Positions 25,078 through 33,353 of a stretch of 64,000 nt of DNA are shown piece after piece. Position 1 is the stretch's first letter, and each line of letters starts with the position of its first letter. Source of the stretch: Arthrobacter agilis (GTDB lineage Bacteria; Actinomycetota; Actinomycetes; Actinomycetales; Micrococcaceae); the NCBI RefSeq assembly GCF_030816075.1, contig NZ_JAUSXO010000001.1, positions 2,976,001 to 3,040,000 on the forward strand, written 5' to 3'. The notes under the pieces were generated by a model. That model was not told where the DNA came from, did not search any database, and was given only the letters and a program-made list of their open reading frames with translations. Position numbers and translations under genes: made by a program.

Positions 25078-25584
25078 TCAGGCGAGGATGATGCCCCGCG
25101 CGTACGCGGCCTGCCCCGCGTGCTGGACGGCGTCGTCGATCACGCTCACGAGCCGGACGAGCAGTGTCACCGGCGGGTCCCAGCGTTCGTCGACCACGCG
25201 GGCGAGCTCCTCGTCGTCGAGCCCCGCCACCAGGTCCTCGGAAAGCGCATGGACGGCGTCGAAATAGTCGAGCAGCTGCTGTGCCGAGCCGACCCTGACG
25301 GCGTCCACCTGGTCGGACGAGTGGCCGTATCCGGTGTCGTCGCGGTCGAGCGGGAGCTCCCAGCGCTCGGCATAGCCCCTCGCGAGCCACAACTGGTCGT
25401 GGCCGAACGCCTCGGCGAAGTGACTGTCCTCCACGCGCGTGAGGTGCCAGACGAGCCAGGCGATCGAATTCGCGGATCCGCCCGGGCGGAGGGCCAGCTG
25501 ATCCGCGTCGAGACCGTCGACGGCGCCGCGCACCAGATCGGGCAGGCGGCCGAACGCCTCGGAGAGCACCTCGACCGACGTCAT
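25078..25584 (-). CDS. DinB/DUF664-family protein (mycothiol transferase-like)
   Basis: The 168-residue four-helix-bundle protein has the DinB-superfamily histidines in WLVWHLTRVED and DDAVQHAGQAAYARG. In Actinobacteria this group includes mycothiol-dependent transferases and thiol-dependent detoxification proteins. Its start overlaps the GNAT stop by four bases (ATGA), so the two form an operon. The role of the pair is not known. Confidence 0.85.
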   Translation of the reverse strand: MTSVEVLSEAFGRLPDLVRGAVDGLDADQLALRPGGSANSIAWLVWHLTRVEDSHFAEAFGHDQLWLARGYAERWELPLDRDDTGYGHSSDQVDAVRVGSAQQLLDYFDAVHALSEDLVAGLDDEELARVVDERWDPPVTLLVRLVSVIDDAVQHAGQAAYARGIILA

Positions 25585-26219
25585 CGCGGGTCCTGCCCGG
25601 TCGCCCCGGCCCGGGAGCCCATGAGCAGCCTGAACCGGCGTCGCCGGCCCGCGGGGATGAGCGGGAGGAACCGAGGGTGGTCGGCCAGGAACTCCCGGGC
25701 CTCGGGGCAGCAGGGGATCACGGCGAGCCGCCGGCGGTGCGCCTCGAGGAGCACGGACCGCAGCAGGACCGTCTCGAGGCCCAGCCGCCGGAACCGCGGA
25801 TCGACGACGACATGGAGCAGCCGGATCTGCCCGCCCCGCATCTCGTACTGCAGGTACCCGGCCATGACCCCGTCACGGTAGAGCTCGAAGCGGGAGAACA
25901 GGGCGTTGTCGCGGAACGTCCCGGCGGCGTCCTCCGCGGCCGGGAGGGCCGCGGCCCGGCGCTCACGCCGTTCGAGCTCCTCCACGAGGGCGTCGTACTG
26001 CTCCCGGGTCTCGAGCGACGATCCGGTCGTGTCCAGCAGCTGGTACGTGCGGTCGCAGAGCCGGCGCAGCTGCCGGGTGGGGAGCGCCCCCAGGTCGGCG
26101 GGGATCGTGGCCTCCGCGCCGGGTGCCCCGGCGTCGGGCCGCGCAGGCCGTGCCACCCGGGAGGCGGGCGCCTCCCGCCGGCGGCCGGGGTCATCGAATA
26201 TCGGCGGAAAGGTGTTCAT
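25581..26219 (-). CDS. GNAT (NATD) N-acetyltransferase-like protein, paralogue of 8416-9048
   Basis: The 212-residue protein has the same two-part layout as the gene at 8416-9048: a helical segment (TRQLRRLCDRTYQLLD, ELERRE) followed by the small GNAT domain (FRDNALFSRFELYRDG, YLQYEMRGG, VIPCCPEAREFL). Identity between the copies is obvious along both parts. I chose the ATG at 26219, preceded by GTGGAG. It is co-translated with a DinB-like gene. No TAAG-N4-CTTA site precedes this copy. Confidence 0.8.
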   Translation of the reverse strand: MNTFPPIFDDPGRRREAPASRVARPARPDAGAPGAEATIPADLGALPTRQLRRLCDRTYQLLDTTGSSLETREQYDALVEELERRERRAAALPAAEDAAGTFRDNALFSRFELYRDGVMAGYLQYEMRGGQIRLLHVVVDPRFRRLGLETVLLRSVLLEAHRRRLAVIPCCPEAREFLADHPRFLPLIPAGRRRRFRLLMGSRAGATGQDPR

Positions 26220-26413
26220 GGCGTGCTCCACATAGGGCGGGTGCATGGCCTCCTTCTCGACCAGTCCCTGCAGTCTAGGGGGCCCGGACGTCGCCCGTCA
26301 GGACGGCGTCCGACGGGCGGAACCCGTTGATCCCGACCCGCACCCGCGGTAGGGCCGGTGCCGCGGGTCTAGGATCTGAGGTCTGACGGCCCGACGACGA
26401 GCAAAGGCACACC

Positions 26414-27703
26414 ATGCAGCACCCCTCCACTCCACCGATCCCTCCGGCCCTGCGGCGGCGGGTCCCCAAGGTCGCGGACCTCGCCCCGCTGATGCAGTTC
26501 AAGAAGCCGCAGTTCGGCACCGCCGCACGGCTCCGCCGCGCCAACACCATCTGGGATCTCCGCGACCTGGCGAAGCGGCGCACACCCACGGCGCCCTTCG
26601 ACTACACCGACGGGGCGGCCGAGGCGGAGATCTCCCTCGGCCGCGCCCGCGATGCCTTCCTCGACCTCGAGTTCCGGCCGGGGATCCTCCGGGACGTCCG
26701 GACCGTCAGCACAGCGACGCCGGTCCTCGGGAAGGAGTCCGCCCTGCCGTTCGGGATCGCGCCGACCGGCTTCACGCGCATGATGCAGTCGGAGGGCGAG
26801 TACGCCGGATCGCAGGCGGCCGCGGCGGCAGGCATCCCCTACACCCTGTCCACCATGGGCACGGCATCCATCGAGGACGTGGCACAGGCCGCCCCCGGCG
26901 GGCGCAACTGGTTCCAGCTGTACCTCTGGACGGACCGGGACCGTTCCCTGGAACTCATCGGCCGCGCCGCGGCCGCCGGGAACGACACCCTCATGGTCAC
27001 CGTGGACACCGCCGTCGCCGGCGCCCGCCTCCGCGATGTCCGCAACGGCATGACCATCCCGCCCGCCCTGACCCTCAGGACCGTGGTCGACGCCTCCTAC
27101 CGGCCCGCCTGGTGGTTCAACTTCCTCACGCGCGAGCCGCTCGCCTTCGCCTCGCTCTCGCGCTACTCGGGTACGGTCGCGGACCTCATCAACTCGATGT
27201 TCGACCCGACCCTCACCTTCGACGACCTGGACTGGCTGCGGAGCGCCTGGAAGGGAAACCTCGTGGTCAAGGGCATCCAGACGCTCGACGACGCGAAGAA
27301 GGCGGTGGATCACGGCGCCGACGGCATCGTGCTGTCCAACCACGGCGGGCGGCAACTCGACCGGGCGCCCGTCCCGCTGCACCTCCTGCCCCGGGTGGCC
27401 GCCGAGCTCAAGGGCAAGACGGACATCATCCTCGACACGGGCATCATGAGCGGCGGCGACATCGTCGCCGCCCTGGCGCTCGGCGCGGACTTCACCCTGA
27501 TCGGACGCGCCTACCTGTACGGGCTCATGGCCGGCGGCCGCCAGGGCGTGGACCGCACCATCGAGATCCTCGGCACGCAGACCGCCCGCACCCTGCAGCT
27601 CCTCGGCGTGAACCGGATCGGCGACCTCACCCCGGACCACGTACGGCTGCTCGGCAGCGCGAGCACCGGCACCGGCCGGCCCGAGGCAGCGATGACCCCC
27701 TGA
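26414..27703 (+). CDS. FMN-dependent alpha-hydroxy-acid dehydrogenase (L-lactate dehydrogenase-like)
   Basis: The 429-residue TIM-barrel enzyme has the family signature with the catalytic histidine ([12 protein letters not shown]) and the FMN phosphate-binding end ([30 protein letters not shown]). Asp and Arg contacts appear in [15 protein letters not shown]. It is closest in pattern to LldD-type quinone-dependent L-lactate or related 2-hydroxy-acid dehydrogenases. The actual acid oxidised is uncertain. Confidence 0.92.
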   Translation: MQHPSTPPIPPALRRRVPKVADLAPLMQFKKPQFGTAARLRRANTIWDLRDLAKRRTPTAPFDYTDGAAEAEISLGRARDAFLDLEFRPGILRDVRTVSTATPVLGKESALPFGIAPTGFTRMMQSEGEYAGSQAAAAAGIPYTLSTMGTASIEDVAQAAPGGRNWFQLYLWTDRDRSLELIGRAAAAGNDTLMVTVDTAVAGARLRDVRNGMTIPPALTLRTVVDASYRPAWWFNFLTREPLAFASLSRYSGTVADLINSMFDPTLTFDDLDWLRSAWKGNLVVKGIQTLDDAKKAVDHGADGIVLSNHGGRQLDRAPVPLHLLPRVAAELKGKTDIILDTGIMSGGDIVAALALGADFTLIGRAYLYGLMAGGRQGVDRTIEILGTQTARTLQLLGVNRIGDLTPDHVRLLGSASTGTGRPEAAMTP

Positions 27704-27830
27704 GTCCGCGGGCCGGGAAGCGTTCCGTCTCCATCCCTGTCCCGGACACGGGAAATGCCTTGTCAGGGCGTTATCATTCATCCAGTGGTACTGCCTGGGG
27801 GCGGGCCCGAAAGAGTCTGGGGAGACGAAT

Positions 27831-28145
27831 ATGGAGCGTAGGCGGATGCATTATCCGTTGCGTTATCGGCGCGCGCGATCACTGCTGTACGTGATCGGGC
27901 TGTTCTGGCTGTGGCTGTGGCTCGGGAGCGCCGCGCTGATCGCCGGCCTCCACCACTCTCCGGTGCATGCCGTCCTCGCGACGTACGCGCTCGCCGTCGT
28001 CGTCCTCGTGTCGATCCCCGCGGCCGTGCTCGCGGTGATCCGGATGATCCTCACCCACCCGCGCCGTCACGCCGACGTCGTGCCCCTGAAACCGCACCAG
28101 CCGGGCGAGCCGGCCCACTGGTGGTACGGCGAGAAAGCCTCCTGA
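27831..28145 (+). CDS. Small two-helix membrane protein, unknown
   Basis: The 104-residue protein has two membrane segments (about 18-41 and 48-73), a basic N-terminus (MERRRMHYPLRYRRARS) and a C-terminus ending EPAHWWYGEKAS. I do not recognise a family. GGGGAGAC precedes the ATG. Confidence 0.75.
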   Translation: MERRRMHYPLRYRRARSLLYVIGLFWLWLWLGSAALIAGLHHSPVHAVLATYALAVVVLVSIPAAVLAVIRMILTHPRRHADVVPLKPHQPGEPAHWWYGEKAS

Positions 28146-28150
28146 CCCTT

Positions 28151-28182
28151 CCGGACGGACACCGACGGCGCCCTCCGTCCGG
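28151..28182. terminator. Hairpin terminator between convergent genes
   Basis: CCGGACGG (28151-28158) and CCGTCCGG (28175-28182) pair across a 16-base loop, between the small membrane gene and the DUF4193 gene. Confidence 0.5.
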
Positions 28183-28214
28183 AGCGCGCCGTCCGCGGGT
28201 CCGGGACCGGGCGT

Positions 28215-28517
28215 CTAGCCCTCGCAGTCGGTGCAGTACTGCCGGCCGTCCTTCTCGAGCGCGATCTGGCTGCGGTGCCGGACCAGGAAGCAGGAGGCGC
28301 AGGTGAATTCGTCCTCCTGCGGCGGGATCACCTGGATGAGGAGTTCCTCGCCGGACAGGTCGGCGCCGGGAAGGTCGATGCCCTCGGCCGTATCGCCGTC
28401 CTCGATGTCGACCGACGCCGACTGGGCATTGCTGCCGCGGTTCGCCTGGAGCTCCTCGAGGGACTCCGCTTCCTTCTCCTCGTCGTTGTTGCGCGGTGCG
28501 TCGTAGTCCGTTGCCAT
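28215..28517 (-). CDS. DUF4193 family protein
   Basis: The 100-residue acidic protein ends in a zinc-ribbon-like pair of CxxC motifs (FTCASCFLVRHRSQIA and YCTDCEG), diagnostic of DUF4193, an actinobacterial family of unknown function. The N-terminus begins MATDYDAPR, as usual in the family, which fixes the start over a longer upstream frame. It is probably zinc-binding. Confidence 0.93.
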   Translation of the reverse strand: MATDYDAPRNNDEEKEAESLEELQANRGSNAQSASVDIEDGDTAEGIDLPGADLSGEELLIQVIPPQEDEFTCASCFLVRHRSQIALEKDGRQYCTDCEG

Positions 28518-28815
28518 GCTGCTGCCGTTCTTCGTGGGGGATCCTCGTGCCCGTGGGGGCTCGTGCAGCATTCGAGTCTAGTGGTCGGATCCGCCCCGGA
28601 TCCCGGTTCTGCCGCTTCCGTGATGCTCGTCATACCGCCACGGGACGCGTCCTGCGGCAGGCATCCCCACCCCCGAAAGGGGTGGACGGTCCGGGCGCGC
28701 CGCTGGCAGGCTGGAGGGGTCCCACCCTCCGACGACGGGGAACCCCATCACTTCGTCCACCAGACCACCGATTCCTGCCGGGCAGGACGACGGCGCCGTA
28801 CTCGGGCGCCGCAAT

Positions 28816-29250
28816 GTGCTGGTGGGCGTCCTGTTCGGCTGCGGGATCGTCGCGTTCGTCGACGAGGCGGTCTTCCACCAGCTCCTCCACTGGCACCACT
28901 TCTACGATCGCTCGACGCAGGCCGCCGGTCTCGTGTCCGACGGCGTCTTCCACGCCTTCAGCTGGTTCGCCACCGTGGCGTCGCTCTTCCTCTTCGCCGA
29001 CCTGAGACGGCGGGGCGCCCTCTCCACGCGCCGGTGGCTGGCCGGCATCCTCCTGGGCGTCGGCGGCTTCCAGCTGTTCGACGGCCTGGTGCAGCACAAG
29101 CTCCTCGGGCTGCACGAGATCCGCTACGACGTGGACCTCCTGCCCTACGACCTCGCCTGGAACGGCGCCGCGCTGGTGATCCTGGTGGCAGGGGCGTTCC
29201 TGCTCCGCTCCGTCCGGCGGGCCGGGCGGCGTCCGGCCCGCGATGACTGA
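28816..29250 (+). CDS. DUF2243 membrane protein, start uncertain
   Basis: The product (144 residues from the GTG at 28816) has the DUF2243 pattern: FVDEAVFHQLLHWHHFYDR, FHAFSWF and GGFQLFDGLVQHKLLGLHEIR, with four membrane segments and many conserved histidines. The frame stays open and protein-like upstream from an ATC at 28747 (ITSSTRPPIPAGQDDGAVLGRRNV), which resembles the N-terminus of homologues, but no ATG/GTG/TTG lies there. The true start may be non-canonical. It overlaps the CtaG-like gene by 8 bases; the two families commonly occur together. Confidence 0.85.
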   Translation: MLVGVLFGCGIVAFVDEAVFHQLLHWHHFYDRSTQAAGLVSDGVFHAFSWFATVASLFLFADLRRRGALSTRRWLAGILLGVGGFQLFDGLVQHKLLGLHEIRYDVDLLPYDLAWNGAALVILVAGAFLLRSVRRAGRRPARDD

Positions 29251-30079
29251 GGACTCCCACCACCCGGGCGGTGCCGACGCCGGCACCGGGGCCCTCGGCA
29301 TGTTCGCGCAGGACACCGCCGTCGTCCTCGTGTGGCTCGGGCTCGCGGTCCTCTACCTGCTCGCCGGACGTGCAGCCGCCCTGCGCGGCCGCACCGGCTG
29401 GCCACCCGTCCGCACCGCCGCCTGGCTGACCGGGACCGGGCTGGGCCTCGCGGCGACGGCCGGTCCCCTCGCCCGGGCTGCCGACAGCAGTTTCACGGCG
29501 CACACGGCGGTCCACCTCCTCCTCGGGATGCTCGTCCCGCTGCTGCTCGTCCTCGGCGCCCCCATGACCGCCGCCCTGCGGGCCGTGCCCGTGGCGGTGG
29601 GGCGGCGCCTCACGCGCCTCGCCGGGTCGGCACCCGTGCGCCTGGTCTCCCACCCGCTGGTGGCCGCCCTGATCACCACGGCCCCGATGGCCCTCCTGTA
29701 CTGGGATGCCGCGGCCCTCACCCTGCTCCACCATCCCGTGGTCGGGCCCCTGCTGCATGTCCACTTCGTCGCGGCGGGCGCGCTCTTCGCGTACGCCGTC
29801 GTCGGCGTGGACGCCGATCCGCACCGGGCAGCGGCATGGGTGAGGGGTGCTGTGATCACCGCGAGCATCGCGGCGCACGCCGTGATCGCGAAACACCTCT
29901 ACGCCTCGGCGGGTCAGGCCGGCCGGCCCGCGGACACGGAGCAGGCGGCACAGCTGATGTACTACGGCGGCGATGCCGTGCACGTGCTGCTGCTCGGCGT
30001 GTTCTGCGCCCAGGTGTACCGGAGGAGCGGGCGGCTCCTGCGGCGCACGGCCTCGCCCCCATCGGGGCGCCTCGCGTAG
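29243..30079 (+). CDS. CtaG (Caa3-type) cytochrome oxidase assembly-like membrane protein
   Basis: The 278-residue protein has about seven membrane helices. Histidines sit at conserved membrane positions (FTAHTAVHLLLGM, LLHHPVVGPLLHVHF, YYGGDAVHVLLLGVF), as in the caa3_CtaG family linked to copper delivery to cytochrome oxidase. It overlaps the DUF2243 gene and is co-translated with it. A role in oxidase biogenesis or copper handling is inferred from the family. Confidence 0.87.
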   Translation: MTEDSHHPGGADAGTGALGMFAQDTAVVLVWLGLAVLYLLAGRAAALRGRTGWPPVRTAAWLTGTGLGLAATAGPLARAADSSFTAHTAVHLLLGMLVPLLLVLGAPMTAALRAVPVAVGRRLTRLAGSAPVRLVSHPLVAALITTAPMALLYWDAAALTLLHHPVVGPLLHVHFVAAGALFAYAVVGVDADPHRAAAWVRGAVITASIAAHAVIAKHLYASAGQAGRPADTEQAAQLMYYGGDAVHVLLLGVFCAQVYRRSGRLLRRTASPPSGRLA

Positions 30080-30216
30080 CCCTGCCGGAGCGGCCGTCCG
30101 CACAGCGCAGGACACCCGTGCGGGGCCCTGCAGGGCGAGCCCTGCACCTCGGCGACCGGAGATCTGCCGCCGCCACGAAGGGCTTTCTCGGCCTCACCGC
30201 CACTCGTTTCCCGGAG

Positions 30217-30263
30217 TGGACAGAAGTAGCTCAGCCCGCATATAACTAGTTTACCGAACTAGT
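30217..30263 (+). promoter_or_regulatory. Promoter with overlapping 7-5-7 dyad
   Basis: A likely promoter has TGGACA (30217-30222), an 18-base spacer and TATAAC (30241-30246). ACTAGTT (30245-30251) and AACTAGT (30257-30263) form a perfect dyad overlapping the -10 and start region, which suits a repressor of the gene at 30306. AT-rich DNA here contrasts with its surroundings. Confidence 0.55.
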
Positions 30264-30305
30264 TAACAGAGTGGTTCCTATTTCTGATCGAAAGGTGAGA
30301 GAGCC

Positions 30306-30737
30306 ATGACGCAGGCCATCATTGATGTCATCGGTGCCGGAGATGTCGCCCTGGGGTCCCCCCTCCACTGCGGCGAACCCATGACCCTGCGCGAGACCTC
30401 CTACCGCGGATCCTCCTACGGCATGGTGTCGCAGCCGGCCTCCCGGGACGACGTCGAACTCGTCTGGGCCTGCGCATGCGGCTTCCAGCTGTCCCACGAG
30501 GAGCCCAGGGAGCTCGCCTACCCCCTCTCCCCCGCCCTGCACCGCGTCGCCGCCGCCGCAGCGGACCTCGAGTCCATCCACTGGCAGCTGGACCAGCTGA
30601 CGGGAGAGCTCGAGGCCGCGGTCCTGCAGGCCGCCGACGCCGGTGCGGCCATCATCGACATCGCCGAGGCCGCGCAGCTCGACCCGGCCGAGGTCCAGCA
30701 GCTCGCCGCGGGCGGTCACCTGCTCGACGTAGGCTAG
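30306..30737 (+). CDS. Hypothetical protein with a possible metal site and C-terminal helices
   Basis: The 143-residue protein is not a family I can name. Its first half has LHCGEPM and VWACACGFQ, a Cys-x-Gly and Cys-x-Cys-Gly arrangement that could bind zinc or iron. The second half is helical (LHRVAAAAADLESIHWQLDQL) and ends in an HTH-like stretch (IIDIAEAAQLDPAEVQQLAAGG). GAAAGGTGAGAG precedes the ATG. It appears to have its own repressed promoter. Confidence 0.75.
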   Translation: MTQAIIDVIGAGDVALGSPLHCGEPMTLRETSYRGSSYGMVSQPASRDDVELVWACACGFQLSHEEPRELAYPLSPALHRVAAAAADLESIHWQLDQLTGELEAAVLQAADAGAAIIDIAEAAQLDPAEVQQLAAGGHLLDVG

Positions 30738-30745
30738 GCGGCACG

Positions 30746-30805
30746 GCTGCCTTCCGGGGCCCGCCGGCATCCTGCCCGTGACGGGCCCGCGCAAGGGAAG
30801 GCAGC
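30746..30805 (+). promoter_or_regulatory. Hairpin enclosing the ribosome site of the GH13 gene
   Basis: GCTGCCTTCC (30746-30755) pairs perfectly with GGAAGGCAGC (30796-30805), enclosing GGGCCCG/CGGGCCC (30757-30763 and 30782-30788). The right arm contains the GGAAGG ribosome site of the gene starting at 30812. It may be a terminator for the upstream gene, a translational switch, or both. Confidence 0.5.
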
Positions 30806-30811
30806 ATCACC

Positions 30812-32128
30812 ATGGACGAGCCCCACTGGGTGGAGCACGCGATCTGGTGGCAGGTGTACCCCCTGGGCTTCACCGGCGCCGAGAAGAGCGCCACCGAGGA
30901 CCCCGCGGCCGCGCACCGGCTGCTGGCCCTGGTGCCGTGGCTCGACTACGCGGTGGACCTCGGGGCCTCGGGGCTCGCCCTCGGCCCGGTGTTCGCCTCC
31001 GAGACGCACGGCTACGACACCACGGACTACTTCCGGATCGATCCCCGGCTCGGGACCCTCGAGGACTTCGACGTGCTCGTCGCGGAGGCGCACCGGCGCG
31101 GACTCCGGATCCTGCTCGACGGCGTCTTCAACCACACGGGGCGTTCGTTCGGCCCGTTCCAGGAGGTCCTCGCGCACGGTCCCGGTGCCGCCACGGCGTC
31201 CTGGTTCTCCCTCGACTGGTCCGGGGCTGCCGGCGCGGAGCCGGCGTACCGCGACTTCGAGGGCCATCACCACCTCGTGGCGCTCGATCACCACGAGCCG
31301 GCCGTCGCCGACTTCGTCGTCGAGGTCATGGAGTACTGGCTGGCGCGGGGCGCCGACGGCTGGCGGCTCGACGCGGCGTACGCCGTCCCGTCGTCGTTCT
31401 GGGCCGCGGTGACGGCCCGTGTCCGTTCGTCGCATCCCGACGCCTACTTCGTGGGCGAGTACATCCACGGCGACTACGCAGCGGAGGTGCAGCGCGGCGG
31501 GATCGACTCGACCACGCAGTACGAGCTGTGGAAGGCCGTGTGGAGCTCGCTCAACGACGCCAACCTCTTCGAACTCGCCGCCGCGCTGGAACGGCACAAC
31601 GCGCTCCTGCGGTCCTTCGCGCCGCTGACCTTCATCGGGAACCATGACGTCACGCGGATCGCGAGCAGGCTCGAGGACCCCGACCTGCTGGCGCACGCCG
31701 TCGTCGTGCTGTTCACCGTCGGCGGGACGCCCTCCATCTACTACGGGGACGAGCAGGGCTACCGCGGCATCAAGGAGGACAGGGCCGGAGGCGACGACGA
31801 CGTGCGGCCGCTCTTCCCGGCCACCCCGGAGGACCTCTCCCTCGTGGGGCGGCCGGTGTACGAGCTGCACCAGCAGCTCATCGGCGTGCGACGACGCCAC
31901 CCGTGGCTGCACCGCGCGACCAGCGAGGTGCTGCACCTGTCCAACGAGGTGCTCGTCTACCGCGTGGCCGACGGCGACGACGCGCTGGTCGTGGCGCTCA
32001 ATCTCTCGCGCGGAGACCGGAGCGTCCACATCGAGGGCGCCGGATCGGTGCTCGCCGGGCAGGGCGCCGTCGACGCCGCTGCGCGGCAGGTGCGGTTACC
32101 GGCGCGCGGCTGGGCCGTCCTGGGGTGA
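30812..32128 (+). CDS. GH13 alpha-amylase-family glycosidase
   Basis: The 438-residue protein has the four GH13 motifs: DGVFNH (103-108), GWRLDAAY (nucleophile Asp187), VGEYIHG (acid/base Glu216) and FIGNHDV (Asp279). It is somewhat shorter than typical amylases. The C-terminal beta domain is small. No signal peptide is present, so it acts on a cytoplasmic glucan or oligosaccharide. Substrate is uncertain (alpha-amylase, maltogenic or trehalose-related). Its ribosome site lies in a hairpin arm. Confidence 0.92.
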   Translation: MDEPHWVEHAIWWQVYPLGFTGAEKSATEDPAAAHRLLALVPWLDYAVDLGASGLALGPVFASETHGYDTTDYFRIDPRLGTLEDFDVLVAEAHRRGLRILLDGVFNHTGRSFGPFQEVLAHGPGAATASWFSLDWSGAAGAEPAYRDFEGHHHLVALDHHEPAVADFVVEVMEYWLARGADGWRLDAAYAVPSSFWAAVTARVRSSHPDAYFVGEYIHGDYAAEVQRGGIDSTTQYELWKAVWSSLNDANLFELAAALERHNALLRSFAPLTFIGNHDVTRIASRLEDPDLLAHAVVVLFTVGGTPSIYYGDEQGYRGIKEDRAGGDDDVRPLFPATPEDLSLVGRPVYELHQQLIGVRRRHPWLHRATSEVLHLSNEVLVYRVADGDDALVVALNLSRGDRSVHIEGAGSVLAGQGAVDAAARQVRLPARGWAVLG

Positions 32129-32213
32129 GGCCCTCCTCACCGATCCCCTCGATCCACGCCACGGTTCCGCCACCAAGGGGATAATGGGTCCAGGCACAGC
32201 GGAGGAGGACGGC

Positions 32214-32474
32214 ATGCGCGCGGACGAACAGGACACCACGACGGTCGACTTCACGCCCTGGCCACGGCCCGTGCCGTCCCATGTGCTCGGCGGCGTCAAG
32301 AAGCTGCTGCTCGTCACTGCCATCCTCGTGGGAGTGCACCAGCTGTTCCCCGCGACGACGCTCGGATCCTCCCTCAGCAGCACCTTCACCCTCCTCGTGA
32401 TGATGTCCTGGCTCAGCCCCCTGGCTCGGATCCTCGCGGCGCGGCCCTGGGTGCGGAAGGCCCCCGAGGAGTAG
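32214..32474 (+). CDS. Small membrane protein, 86 residues
   Basis: GGAGGAGGA precedes the ATG by 4 bases. The protein has a polar N-terminus (TTVDFTPWPRPVPSHV) and two hydrophobic stretches (about 30-45 and 53-70), ending in a basic tail. I do not recognise a family. Confidence 0.72.
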   Translation: MRADEQDTTTVDFTPWPRPVPSHVLGGVKKLLLVTAILVGVHQLFPATTLGSSLSSTFTLLVMMSWLSPLARILAARPWVRKAPEE

Positions 32475-32534
32475 GCCCGCGGCGCGACACGGACCCGTCA
32501 TCCGCTGTTCGTCACGAATTCATTAAAACCCCGT

Positions 32535-33047
32535 ATGGTTCGCCGTATGACACTTACCAGCGCCCTTGCCTCCGGCATGCTCCCGGCGATGACCTCCACC
32601 GCCACCACCACCGATCCGGCCGCAGCCGCCGCCGGCCTCTTCGGCGGACTCATCGGCGCCGTCCTCGGCATCCTGATCGCCGGCTTCTCCCTGATGGGCA
32701 TCTTCACCAAGGCCGGCGAGCCCAAGTGGGCCGCATTCGTCCCGCTCTACAACATGATCGTGCTGCTGCGGATCTCCGGACTCTCACCGTGGCTGGTCAT
32801 CCTGGCGTTCATCCCCGTCGCGAACATCGTGTTCGTCGTGCTGCTCTCGATCAACCTCGCGAAGGTGTTCGGCAGGGGCGTCGGGACGGTCCTCCTGCTC
32901 GTGTTCTTCAGCACCATCATGGACTTCGTCCTCTCCTACGGCAGCGCGCGCTACCTCGGCCGCGAGGCGGCCCGCCACCCGCTCGGCCAGGCACCCCAGC
33001 AGGGCGGCGCACCCGACGCCTACCCCGTGGGCCAGTACGGGTCCTGA
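32535..33047 (+). CDS. DUF5684-type membrane protein
   Basis: The protein (170 residues from the first ATG; 166 from the ATG at 32547) has four membrane segments. The pattern MGIFTKAGEPKWAAFVPLYNMIVLLRISG is characteristic of DUF5684 proteins, sometimes annotated as signal-peptidase-associated. A short Gly/Gln/Pro-rich tail follows. No Shine-Dalgarno is visible for either ATG, so translation may be leaderless or start at the second ATG. Confidence 0.8.
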   Translation: MVRRMTLTSALASGMLPAMTSTATTTDPAAAAAGLFGGLIGAVLGILIAGFSLMGIFTKAGEPKWAAFVPLYNMIVLLRISGLSPWLVILAFIPVANIVFVVLLSINLAKVFGRGVGTVLLLVFFSTIMDFVLSYGSARYLGREAARHPLGQAPQQGGAPDAYPVGQYGS

Positions 33048-33118
33048 TCCCTCCGACCGCCCGGACCGCCGGCTGCCCGGATCGCCCGGGTCGCCCGGAT
33101 CACTCGGGCCGCTGACGC

Positions 33119-33156
33119 AAGAAGCGAGGCCCCTGGGAACAGGAGCCTCGCTTCTT
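33119..33156. terminator. Bidirectional hairpin terminator
   Basis: AAGAAGCGAGGC (33119-33130) and GCCTCGCTTCTT (33145-33156) form a perfect 12-bp stem with a 14-base loop. It separates the DUF5684 gene from the convergent tRNA gene. A short TTTCTC tail follows on the plus strand. Confidence 0.8.
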
Positions 33157-33168
33157 TCTCGGAAACCG

Positions 33169-33241
33169 TGGAGCTTAGGGGAATCGAACCCCTGACCTTT
33201 TCATTGCGAACGAAACGCTCTACCAACTGAGCTAAAGCCCC
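33169..33241 (-). tRNA. tRNA-Ala (anticodon CGC)
   Basis: The 73-nucleotide minus-strand sequence folds as a complete cloverleaf. The acceptor arm is GGGGCTT/AAGCTCC, the D stem GCTC/GAGC, the anticodon stem TTTCG/TGAAA with loop TTCGCAA (anticodon CGC), and the T arm AGGGG-TTCGATT-CCCCT. The discriminator is A. The CCA end is not encoded. It reads the GCG alanine codon. Confidence 0.96.
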
Positions 33242-33353
33242 GGATACCACTTCCGAACACCAACACTGTACCTGCGAGGAGCGCCTTAGCCCAAAGTCGC
33301 GCGGGGCGGGCATCAGGACCGGGAGTGTCAGGGGCCGGGCGTAGTCTTCTCCC

